Below, one piece after another: positions 1 through 4,798 of a stretch of 8,988 nucleotides of DNA (the stretch's first letter is position 1; each line of letters begins with the position of its first letter). The DNA is from Ruminococcaceae bacterium UBA6392 (lineage in GTDB: Bacteria; Bacillota; Clostridia; Oscillospirales; Acutalibacteraceae). The notes under the pieces were generated by a model. It did no database searches, had not been told where the DNA came from, and worked only from the letters and a program-made list of their open reading frames with translations. A program made the position numbers and the translations under genes. The stretch is taken from contig DJQG01000138.1 of assembly GCA_002438685.1 (NCBI GenBank), forward strand, positions 11,512 to 20,499, in the 5' to 3' direction.

Positions 1-1
1 C

Positions 2-538
2 CGCCGCAGAATCGGTATCTGGGGCGACGGAAACGTCGGCTTCATAACCGCATTGATGCTGCACTATCTCTATCCGAACGCCGAGCTCTATATCTTCGGC
101 ACGGTTGAGGACAAACTCAATTTCTTCACCTTTGCAAAAGAGACATTCCATGTTGACGCGGTGCCCGAGGGAGTCAGCATCGACCACGCGTTCGAGTGCG
201 TCGGCGGTCCCGGCTCAAGACCCGCGATAAATCAGATGATAGATCTCATTGAGCCCGAGGGCAGCATTTCGCTCATGGGCGTCAGCGAGAACTTCGTCGA
301 TATCAACACGAGAATGGTGCTTGAAAAAGGTCTCAATCTCTTCGGCTCTTCACGCAGCGGCAGGAAAGATTTCCTGCGCACGATGCAGATTTTCGCAGAG
401 CATCCGGAGGTCGGACACTATCTTGAGAATCTTATCGGCGATGAGTTCAAAGTTCGCAGTATCCCGGATATCCACAAGGCGTTCAACGCCGACTATATGA
501 GAAACTTCGGTAAGACCGTCATCGATTGGGACAAATAA
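2..538 (+). CDS. tarJ: Ribitol-5-phosphate 2-dehydrogenase (ribulose-5-phosphate reductase), 3' part
   Basis: This is the C-terminal 178 residues of a zinc-type medium-chain alcohol dehydrogenase; the N-terminal catalytic half lies before the window. The frame is open from base 2. It begins inside the Rossmann fold with the nucleotide-binding loop GIWGDGNVGF, followed by DHAFECVGG, a PEGSISLMGVSE stretch and EKGLNLFGSSRSG. This set of motifs is what I recognise from TarJ, which reduces ribulose-5-phosphate to ribitol-5-phosphate with NADPH. TarI then makes CDP-ribitol for wall teichoic acid or related polyol-phosphate polymers. The enzyme is cytoplasmic. Its stop codon overlaps the start of a CDP-glycerol-type phosphotransferase by one base, which supports the teichoic acid role and co-translation. 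Another polyol dehydrogenase specificity cannot be excluded, but the context makes TarJ the best reading. Confidence 0.88.
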   Translation, partial: RRRIGIWGDGNVGFITALMLHYLYPNAELYIFGTVEDKLNFFTFAKETFHVDAVPEGVSIDHAFECVGGPGSRPAINQMIDLIEPEGSISLMGVSENFVDINTRMVLEKGLNLFGSSRSGRKDFLRTMQIFAEHPEVGHYLENLIGDEFKVRSIPDIHKAFNADYMRNFGKTVIDWDK

Positions 539-1662
539 TGAAAAAGCTGTTTTATACTATTTACGCAGTGATATTCAGAATATGCCGCCTTTTCCCTGTC
601 AAAAGGGGAAGGGTGGCTTTGGTATCTCCGCACAACGCGGATTTCAACGATTCGCTCGGCGCGGTCAAGGCGGAGCTTGAGAGGCGCGGAGGATATGATA
701 TAAAGCTCATCACCCGCCGCGACATCGAGCTTTCGAAGAACCCGGCGAAGCTCATAAAGGGCGCGTTCAGGTTCTTTTTTGTCAGCTCATACCGCCTCGC
801 AACGGCGCAGTATGTTTTTTTGAACGACAATTTTATGCCACTCGCCTATATAAATTTCAGCCCGGAGACGAAAGTAGTTCAGCTCTGGCACGCCGAGGGC
901 GTGTTCAAGAGATTCGGGCTCTGCTCGGCGCTTCCGCCGGAGATAGAGGAGCTTGAAAAACGCTGCTGCAGGCGATATACCCATGCTGTCTGCTCGTCGA
1001 AAAATGTCGTGCCGTATTATGCCAGGGCATTCGGTCTGCCCGAGGAGCGCGTACTTCCGCTCGGGAGCGCGCGCACGGACAGATTTTTCTCGCCCTGCGA
1101 TACCGAAAAGCTCAGAGCGGAGTTTGACGAAAAATATCCGCAGTGCAGGGGAAAAAAGCTCGCGCTCTATGCTCCGACATTCCGCGACGACCCGAAGCGC
1201 GACGGCGAGATAATGAAAAACTTCGACGCGAAGAAATTCGCTGAGCGTTTTTCTGATGAATATGTTCTGCTCATCCGCCTGCATCCGCAGGTTCACACGG
1301 GCGAAGTCGAAGCGGGCGAGAGCGCGATAGACATGACGGGATATCCGGATGTCGGCGAGCTCGTTCAGATATGCGATTTGCTGATAACCGACTATTCCTC
1401 AATATGTATGGATTTTGTGCTGCTCGGAAAGCCTTGTCTTTTCTATGCATTCGACCTCGAGGAATATGAGCGCGAGCGCTCGTTTTTCTTTAATTATGAA
1501 GACTATGTGCCCGGCAGAACGGCGAAAACTTTTGACGAACTGCTCGATATGATAGCAAGCGGCGATCTCGGAAAAGACAGGCAGGAGAAGTTCAAAAACT
1601 TCAATTTTGACACCCTCGACGGCAAAAGCGCCGGGAGAATAGTCGATGCAATAGTCAAATAA
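538..1662 (+). CDS. CDP-glycerol/CDP-ribitol polyol phosphotransferase (TarB/TarF/TarL-like)
   Basis: A 374-residue protein of the CDP-glycerol glycerophosphotransferase family, which transfers polyol phosphate from a CDP-activated donor onto the undecaprenyl-linked teichoic acid primer or chain at the inner membrane face. Family motifs are in order: VVQLWHAEGVFKRFG (about 113-127, conserved His118), YAPTFRD (211-217), LIRLHP (245-250, conserved His249), TDYSS (284-288), and the C-terminal FYAFDLEEYERER/FNYEDYVPG block (302-326). The basic, hydrophobic N-terminus (residues 1-24) fits a membrane-associating segment. I chose ATG 538 because it forms the TAATG overlap with tarJ; an in-frame TTG at 526 would add four residues but lies inside tarJ. 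No strong Shine-Dalgarno is visible, so translation probably depends on coupling to tarJ. The length matches single-domain TarB, TarF and TarL enzymes. Sequence alone does not tell me whether it is the priming, glycerol or ribitol transferase. Confidence 0.87.
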   Translation: MKKLFYTIYAVIFRICRLFPVKRGRVALVSPHNADFNDSLGAVKAELERRGGYDIKLITRRDIELSKNPAKLIKGAFRFFFVSSYRLATAQYVFLNDNFMPLAYINFSPETKVVQLWHAEGVFKRFGLCSALPPEIEELEKRCCRRYTHAVCSSKNVVPYYARAFGLPEERVLPLGSARTDRFFSPCDTEKLRAEFDEKYPQCRGKKLALYAPTFRDDPKRDGEIMKNFDAKKFAERFSDEYVLLIRLHPQVHTGEVEAGESAIDMTGYPDVGELVQICDLLITDYSSICMDFVLLGKPCLFYAFDLEEYERERSFFFNYEDYVPGRTAKTFDELLDMIASGDLGKDRQEKFKNFNFDTLDGKSAGRIVDAIVK

Positions 1663-1673
1663 AGGCGAGACAC

Positions 1674-1703
1674 TTGACAGATAATATATTTTCATTGTAT
1701 AAT
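1674..1703 (+). promoter_or_regulatory. SigA-type promoter of yebC
   Basis: A perfect -35 TTGACA (1674-1679) is followed after 18 bases by a perfect -10 TATAAT (1698-1703). It lies 11 bases past the stop of the teichoic acid transferase gene. Transcription should begin near 1710, giving yebC a leader of about 57 bases. No hairpin terminator with a T-run separates it from the upstream gene, so some read-through is possible. Confidence 0.85.
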
Positions 1704-1736
1704 TAGCCGTTAGTGACAAGCTTTATCAGATAGTCA

Positions 1737-1769
1737 AAGGAGGGACGCGCCCGGTGCGCGGCTTATATG
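1737..1769 (+). promoter_or_regulatory. yebC ribosome binding site with hairpin in the spacer
   Basis: The only good Shine-Dalgarno, AAGGAGG (1737-1743), lies 23 bases before the yebC ATG, too far for normal initiation. The gap contains a perfect 5 bp hairpin, CGCGC (1746-1750), loop CCGGT, GCGCG (1756-1760). If it folds, the Shine-Dalgarno is brought to an effective spacing of about 8 bases (two before the stem, six after). No alternative in-frame ATG, GTG or TTG occurs between the upstream in-frame stop (TAG at 1731) and 1767, so the start itself is secure. Confidence 0.7.
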
Positions 1770-2507
1770 TCAGGACATTCAAAATGGAGTACGATCAAGA
1801 GAAAGAAAGAAAAAACGGATAATCAGCGCGCGAAGATCTTCACGAAGATCGGTCGCGAGATAGCCGTTGCGGTGCGTGAGGGCGGCCCCGATCCGGCGTC
1901 GAACTCGAAGCTCAAGGATATCATTTCCAAGGCTAAGGCGAACAACGTTCCCAACGACAACATAGACCGTATCATCAAGAAGGCTGCCGGCGACGGCAAC
2001 GCGGACAACTACGAGGAGATCATGTACGAGGGCTACGGCCCGTCGGGCATCGCCGTTATAGTTGAGACCCTTACCGACAACCGCAACAGAACTGCGGGCG
2101 ACATGCGCCACTATTTCGACAAGTTCGGCGGCAACATGGGTCAGAGCGGCTGCGTCTCGTTCATGTTCTCGAAGCAGGGCGTTATCGTTATCGAAAAAGA
2201 CGACGATATCGATGAGGAGAAGCTGATGGAAGATGCGCTTGAGGCAGGAGCTATCGACTTCCTGACCGACGACGGCGTTTATGATATCCGCACCGAGTCC
2301 AACGATTTCTCCGCAATATGCGAGGATCTCGAGAAGAAGGGCTACACCTTCCTCTCCGCAGAGGTCGAGTATGTTCCCTCGAGCTACACCAGACTCGAAA
2401 ACGAGGACGATATCAAGAACATGAGCAAGATGCTCGAAATGTTCGAGGATAACGACGACGTTCAGAACGTCTGGCACAACTGGGAAAACGCCGACGACGC
2501 AGAGTAA
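1767..2507 (+). CDS. yebC: YebC/PmpR/TACO1 family protein
   Basis: A 246-residue full-length YebC-family protein. The N-terminus carries the hallmark GHSKW (residues 3-7) and the basic helical region through KIFTKIGREI. Further signatures are NVPNDNIDRII (60-70), EGYGPSGIAVIVE (88-100), TDNRNRT (103-109) and GCVSFMF (128-134), followed by an acidic C-terminal region. Older literature calls the family transcriptional regulators. More recent work on bacterial YebC and mitochondrial TACO1 supports a role at the ribosome in relieving stalling, including at proline-rich stretches. I favour a translation role here as inference. It is transcribed alone, between its own strong promoter and a strong terminator. 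The start is fixed by the conserved N-terminus, and the structured ribosome binding site is described as its own entry. Confidence 0.95.
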   Translation: MSGHSKWSTIKRKKEKTDNQRAKIFTKIGREIAVAVREGGPDPASNSKLKDIISKAKANNVPNDNIDRIIKKAAGDGNADNYEEIMYEGYGPSGIAVIVETLTDNRNRTAGDMRHYFDKFGGNMGQSGCVSFMFSKQGVIVIEKDDDIDEEKLMEDALEAGAIDFLTDDGVYDIRTESNDFSAICEDLEKKGYTFLSAEVEYVPSSYTRLENEDDIKNMSKMLEMFEDNDDVQNVWHNWENADDAE

Positions 2508-2511
2508 AATC

Positions 2512-2548
2512 AAAAAAGACGGGAGCCGCCATATGGCGGCTCTTTTTT
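2512..2548 (+). terminator. Rho-independent terminator after yebC
   Basis: A perfect 8 bp stem, GAGCCGCC (2523-2530) and GGCGGCTC (2535-2542), with loop ATAT, is followed at once by six T (2543-2548). An A-run (2512-2517) lies just upstream of the stem, which could also let it act on minus-strand transcripts. It starts five bases after the yebC stop. Confidence 0.95.
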
Positions 2549-2610
2549 GTTAGCGTTTGCGGATTGAGAAATATATATCACGACTGAATTTTATAATCGG
2601 ATTTCCAATA

Positions 2611-2766
2611 GCCGCACCGCAGTGTTTGAAAGCTCTCTTAGAGGAGCAAGGGAACGGCTTGCGCAGCAAGACGCACGAGCGCGCACTCGTTCGAGCTCCG
2701 GCGCGTTTGCGCGCGAATGTGCCGAGCAACTAATTGAGAATCGCGAGCTATGTACTGCGGTGCGGC
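2611..2766. repeat. 156-base block closed by a perfect 13-base inverted repeat, with internal hairpins
   Basis: GCCGCACCGCAGT (2611-2623) is exactly complementary to ACTGCGGTGCGGC (2754-2766). A second long-range pairing lies inside it, AGCTC (2631-2635) with GAGCT (2745-2749). The interior holds local hairpins: CTTGC/GCAAG (2658-2662 and 2666-2670), ACGAG/CTCGT (2675-2679 and 2686-2690) and GCGCG/CGCGC (2701-2705 and 2710-2714, loop TTTG). The block is much richer in GC than the sequence on either side. No reading frame in it has a Shine-Dalgarno. I see no target-site duplication at its edges. It could be a small non-autonomous mobile repeat, an intergenic palindromic repeat of the host lineage, or a structured RNA. 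The sequence shows the structure but not the identity. Confidence 0.6.
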
Positions 2767-2777
2767 GTTGCCGGGGT

Positions 2778-2846
2778 CTCGGGGCGCAGCCCTGAGTTTG
2801 CTTTTCTTTTGCAGGCGTTTTCTTTTTCAAATAAAAAGAAAATGCC
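2778..2846. repeat. Two further hairpins next to the inverted-repeat block
   Basis: The first hairpin pairs CTCGGGG (2778-2784) with CCCTGAG (2790-2796) around the loop CGCAG, with one G-T pair. The second is long and AT-rich. Its 14 bp stem pairs 2814-2827 (GGCGTTTTCTTTTT) with 2833-2846 (AAAAAGAAAATGCC), again with a single G-T pair, around a 5-base loop. No clean T-run follows on the + strand. On the - strand the stem is followed by a short TGCAAAAGAAAAGC stretch, so neither direction looks like a standard terminator. These hairpins directly continue the 2611-2766 block and are probably part of the same repeat. Confidence 0.5.
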
Positions 2847-2988
2847 GAAACGCGGAAAGAAGATATCATTTGATTGTGGTAGGTCGCAAAGGTAAAGGCA
2901 AGTTATCGACATTTCAAAATTGCTACGATCTTGTCTCGACTATCGTTGATAATGGGTATCCGCGAGGGCTGCCCAACGAAGTGCGCTG
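2847..2988. other. Intergenic sequence with no recognised feature
   Basis: About 140 bases of mixed composition between the hairpin block and the terminator of the small minus-strand unit. Frames are open in places, for example a + strand frame from 2750 to 3163 and a - strand frame starting near 2915. None has a Shine-Dalgarno, a recognisable domain or a promoter with correct spacing. A GATAAT (2948-2953) resembles a -10 box but lacks a -35 at the right distance. Confidence 0.4.
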
Positions 2989-3030
2989 TTTAAAAATGGG
3001 AAACCCCCAGAGCACCGGAAGCTCTGGGGG
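2989..3030 (-). terminator. Probable terminator of the 31-residue peptide unit
   Basis: A perfect 10 bp GC-rich stem, CCCCCAGAGC (3004-3013) with GCTCTGGGGG (3021-3030), has a 7-base loop. Read on the - strand it is followed by TTTCCCATTTTT, an interrupted T-run. On the + strand no T-run follows, so the orientation matches the minus-strand peptide gene whose stop is about 80 bases upstream. The broken T-run makes it weaker than the other terminators in the window. Confidence 0.6.
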
Positions 3031-3040
3031 ATGGGGAACT

Positions 3041-3073
3041 GATTTGCCGTCGCCCGCACAAGCGGCGGCAATC
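3041..3073 (-). other. Stable hairpin in the 3' untranslated region of the small peptide unit
   Basis: GATTTGCCGTCGC (3041-3053) pairs with GCGGCGGCAATC (3062-3073), giving about 12 pairs with one bulged T and one G-T pair around an 8-base loop. It sits between the stop codon of the 31-residue peptide and the terminator stem, so a minus-strand transcript would end in two strong consecutive hairpins. A third, smaller set spans the stop codon, where CAGAACC (3101-3107) can pair with GGTTCTG (3120-3126) or form an alternative inner hairpin (3103-3119). I do not recognise a named RNA family. Confidence 0.5.
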
Positions 3074-3110
3074 GAGAAGTTGTTTTGTTTTTTGTCCGTT
3101 CAGAACCCGT

Positions 3111-3206
3111 TTACGGTTCGGTTCTGCCGGAGGTCGAACTGCCTACTGCCGCCACTGACATGACGACTGCCAATACCAAGATGATTCCTAATGCCTGTAA
3201 TACCAT
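3111..3206 (-). CDS. 31-residue single-pass membrane micropeptide
   Basis: The reading frame starts at ATG 3204-3206 and stops at TAA 3111-3113, encoding 31 residues. It opens MVLQALGIILVLAVVMSVAA, continues VGSSTSG and ends RTEP. A full AAGGAGG Shine-Dalgarno (3215-3221) lies 8 bases before the ATG, as good as any in the window. Residues 2-21 are almost entirely Val, Leu, Ile and Ala, enough for one membrane helix. The tail is short, polar and Ser/Thr-rich. A possible promoter, phased upstream boxes and a downstream terminator frame it as its own unit of about 260 bases, behind gpr on the same strand. I do not recognise the family. Possible roles are a small regulatory membrane peptide or a type I toxin-like hydrophobic peptide, but I see no antisense RNA promoter to support the latter. 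A function cannot be assigned. Confidence 0.62.
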   Translation of the reverse strand: MVLQALGIILVLAVVMSVAAVGSSTSGRTEP

Positions 3207-3255
3207 TTTGTTGTCCTCCTTAACCGTTTCGTAGTTTCTCTTTCCTACGATACAT

Positions 3256-3284
3256 AGTATATACCGAACATGGGGCTAAAGCTA
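3256..3284 (-). promoter_or_regulatory. Probable promoter of the 31-residue peptide gene
   Basis: On the - strand TATACT (3256-3261) matches the -10 consensus at five of six positions. Seventeen bases upstream is TAGCTT (3279-3284), a poor -35. A poor -35 directly below phased repeats is typical of activator-dependent promoters, but that is inference. The expected start near 3249 would leave a leader of about 43 bases ending in the AAGGAGG site. Confidence 0.45.
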
Positions 3285-3286
3285 CC

Positions 3287-3353
3287 ACAAAACGATTACA
3301 GTTGAATACAAAATGGTTACAAAGAAAGATTAAATTGTAACATTTCTGTAACA
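3287..3353. promoter_or_regulatory. Helically phased TTACA/TGTAAC boxes, candidate operator
   Basis: On the + strand ACA triplets end at 3289, 3300, 3310 and 3321 in the contexts CCACA, ATTACA, ATACA and GTTACA, with spacings of 11, 10 and 11 bases. Two identical TGTAACA boxes in the opposite sense follow at 3336-3342 and 3347-3353, also 11 bases apart. Direct repeats on an 11-base period are the usual target layout of OmpR/PhoB-family response regulators. Position fits upstream activation of the minus-strand promoter at 3256-3284. No regulator gene is present in the window. Confidence 0.4.
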
Positions 3354-3369
3354 ATTTCAGGCGAATTTG

Positions 3370-4233
3370 TCAGCTTGTCAGCTCAATAAGGTCTTTTATA
3401 CTTAGCTCCGGCTGCAAAGCGCGGTTCACCGCGAGCGAGAGCAGCCCCGAGCAGCGTTCGATGAGCAGGTCTATTTCTTTGGGCGTGACCATCATTTTTG
3501 TGTCCTCGGAGGGTTCATTTGTGTTATTACCGGACACATCGCGGGCGAGTGTGTGCGCGTCAACGACTGTCGGAACACCCACGGATATGACCGGAACTCC
3601 GAGCGTTTTTCGGCTTATCTCGGCGCGGGAATTGCCGACCCCCGAGCCGGGGATTATTCCGCTGTCGGATATCTGAACTGTGCTCCCGAGCCTGCCGAGC
3701 CTGCGCGCGGCGAGCGCATCGACAACTATCACTGCGCAGGGTTTTATCACATTCACTGCGCCGAGCAGCAGCTCGCCTGTCTCGACTCCCGTCTGACCGA
3801 GCACGCCGGGCGCTATCGCCGCGACCGGGCGCAGCCTGCCGAGCCCCAGCTGCTCGCATAGCTCGCGTTTTAGGTGTCTTGTGACAAACACGCCGCCGAT
3901 AAATTTGGGTCCGAGCGCGTCGGGGGTTATATTCGTGTTGCCGAGCCCCGCGGCGAGCACCGTGCCCTCGGACGGAAGCAGGCGAGAGAGCTCCTGCGCC
4001 ACCGCGTCTATAAGCTCGTCGCTTATGCGCGAGGAGCGTGCAAATGACTGCGACTGCACGGTTATATATTCTCCGCGCGGCTTGCCCAATATTTCTTCGC
4101 CGCGCCTGTCCGCGACCCGCAAACGGGTTATTTCCGCGCCCGCGCTTTCAAAGCTCGTGCATTCCACGCCGTCGATTTTGCTGCCCTCGAGATTTTCGCG
4201 CACTTCGAGCGCAAGGTCTGTTCTGAAGTTCAT
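3370..4233 (-). CDS. gpr: Germination protease (spore protease) GPR
   Basis: A 287-residue GPR, the protease that degrades small acid-soluble spore proteins when a spore germinates. Signatures in order are RTDLALE (4-10), AAGLGNTNITPDALGP (94-109), APGVLGQTGVET (141-152), VDALAARRL (171-179), QISDSGIIPGSGVGN (187-201), GVPTVVDA (219-226) and MVTPKEID (248-255). Asp105 and Asp172 fall in the motifs that hold the two essential aspartates of Bacillus megaterium GPR. The propeptide is minimal, only three residues before RTDLA, and the protein is shorter than Bacillus GPR (about 370). ATG 4233 is preceded by GGAG (4241-4244) at 7 bases. The gene is divergent from rpsT, and a gpr-rpsT neighbourhood is common in endospore formers. 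GPR is normally under forespore SigG, but I find no convincing SigG promoter here. An 8-base tandem repeat, TGTCAGCT twice (3368-3383), covers the last codons and the stop. Confidence 0.96.
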   Translation of the reverse strand: MNFRTDLALEVRENLEGSKIDGVECTSFESAGAEITRLRVADRRGEEILGKPRGEYITVQSQSFARSSRISDELIDAVAQELSRLLPSEGTVLAAGLGNTNITPDALGPKFIGGVFVTRHLKRELCEQLGLGRLRPVAAIAPGVLGQTGVETGELLLGAVNVIKPCAVIVVDALAARRLGRLGSTVQISDSGIIPGSGVGNSRAEISRKTLGVPVISVGVPTVVDAHTLARDVSGNNTNEPSEDTKMMVTPKEIDLLIERCSGLLSLAVNRALQPELSIKDLIELTS

Positions 4234-4250
4234 TTTTCGTCTCCGTTTCG

Positions 4251-4270
4251 CTTTCGCAGAGGCGCGAAAG
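4251..4270 (-). other. Hairpin in the gpr leader
   Basis: CTTTCGC (4251-4257) pairs perfectly with GCGAAAG (4264-4270) around a 6-base loop. It lies just upstream of the gpr Shine-Dalgarno on the - strand and downstream of any likely gpr promoter, so it would be part of the gpr leader RNA. It could modulate translation or mRNA stability. There is no direct evidence for either. Confidence 0.35.
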
Positions 4271-4292
4271 GCAAAAATTTTTTCTTTTTCTC

Positions 4293-4321
4293 TTGCATTT
4301 TGGCAAAGTCTATGATAAGAT
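4293..4321 (+). promoter_or_regulatory. Probable promoter of rpsT
   Basis: TTGCAT (4293-4298) as -35 is followed after 17 bases by TAAGAT (4316-4321) as -10. Each has four matches to consensus. The overlapping TATGAT (4311-4316) is a better -10 by sequence but has the wrong spacing. The start of rpsT lies about 30 bases downstream of the -10 box. Confidence 0.42.
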
Positions 4322-4351
4322 TATTAACTGTATGATGAAGGAGGTGCAAAA

Positions 4352-4609
4352 ATGCCTAATATCAAGTCAGCTAAGAAGCGTGTCATCGTCAACAAGACAA
4401 AGGCCGCCCGCAACAAGTCCCGCAATTCAGCCCTTAAGACTGCCATAAAGAAGGCTCACACTGCTGCTGAGACCAACGCGGCAGATAAGAAGGAAGTTGT
4501 CACCGCAGCTATAAAGAAGGTCGATCAGGCAGCCGCCAAGGGCCTTATTCATAAGAACAATGCTGCTCGCAAGAAGTCCGCTCTTGCAAAGCTTCTCAAC
4601 GAGGCGTAA
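4352..4609 (+). CDS. rpsT: Small ribosomal subunit protein S20
   Basis: An 85-residue, very Lys-, Ala- and Arg-rich protein with the S20 pattern: the N-terminus MPNIKSAKKRV, then N-K-T-K-A-A-R-N-K-S-R-N-S-A-L-K-T. The later SAL region and KGLIHKNNAARKKSAL (63-78) complete it. S20 is a primary 16S rRNA-binding protein of the 30S subunit, formed mainly of three long helices. The start has a long Shine-Dalgarno, AAGGAGGTG (4338-4346), five bases before ATG. It is a single-gene unit closed by a terminator, divergent from gpr, and its length is normal for the family. Confidence 0.97.
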   Translation: MPNIKSAKKRVIVNKTKAARNKSRNSALKTAIKKAHTAAETNAADKKEVVTAAIKKVDQAAAKGLIHKNNAARKKSALAKLLNEA

Positions 4610-4624
4610 GATTGCAAACAAATT

Positions 4625-4670
4625 ATTAACGGTTCTGGTTTTTGCCATGACCGTTAATTTTTTATTTTTT
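4625..4670 (+). terminator. Rho-independent terminator after rpsT
   Basis: The outer stem pairs ATTAACGGT (4625-4633) with ACCGTTAAT (4650-4658). An inner stem TGGT/GCCA (4636-4639 and 4644-4647) closes a TTTT loop. T-runs extend to 4670, broken by one A. It begins 15 bases past the rpsT stop. Confidence 0.92.
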
Positions 4671-4735
4671 ACTCTTTTCGCTATTTTTCTTTTTGATGCG
4701 GCATAATATCCATTTGTAAATTTTTATCGTATGGT

Positions 4736-4764
4736 TTGACTTTTGCCTGCGTTTGGCGTATAAT
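4736..4764 (+). promoter_or_regulatory. Strong SigA-type promoter of the 59-residue peptide gene
   Basis: TTGACT (4736-4741), 17 bases, then a perfect TATAAT (4759-4764): eleven of twelve consensus positions at the ideal spacing. The predicted start near 4771 leaves a leader of about 28 bases with an AGGAGGTGA Shine-Dalgarno. Confidence 0.85.
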
Positions 4765-4798
4765 CATAATCGATAAGAATCAAACAGGAGGTGAGACC

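Noticed and set aside
1779..2513. 244-codon open frame antisense to yebC
   Set aside because: It covers almost exactly the yebC coding region, a usual effect of codon bias on the opposite strand, and has no start signals of its own.
2605..2772. Target-site duplication around the 13-base inverted repeat
   Set aside because: The bases just outside the arms (CCAATA on the left, GTTGCC on the right) do not match, so transposition cannot be claimed from the flanks.
2591..2869. 92-codon open frame on the - strand through the hairpin block
   Set aside because: The Arg/Ala/Ser-rich translation is what a GC-rich repeat gives by chance. There is no ribosome binding site, and it overlaps both inverted-repeat arms.
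2752..2915. Roughly 50-codon - strand frame starting near 2915 and ending at the right inverted-repeat arm
   Set aside because: No Shine-Dalgarno or promoter, and most of it is the translated AT hairpin and repeat. It is probably a by-product of the repeat.
2931..2953. TTGTCT ... GATAAT as a + strand promoter for an antisense RNA to the micropeptide, as in type I toxin pairs
   Set aside because: The spacer is only 11 bases, so it cannot work as a SigA promoter. No other + strand promoter was found in 2850-3110.
3004..3030. Use of the GC-rich hairpin as a + strand terminator
   Set aside because: No T-run follows on the + strand. The T-rich tract is on the - strand side.
2750..3163. 137-codon open frame on the + strand across the intergenic region
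   Set aside because: No Shine-Dalgarno, no recognisable domain. It runs through the inverted-repeat arm, the AT hairpin and antisense to the micropeptide and its terminator, and its composition changes abruptly along its length.
3881..4315. 144-codon + strand frame antisense to gpr
   Set aside because: Low-complexity Ser/Pro/Arg product, no ribosome binding site, and gpr on the other strand is unambiguous.
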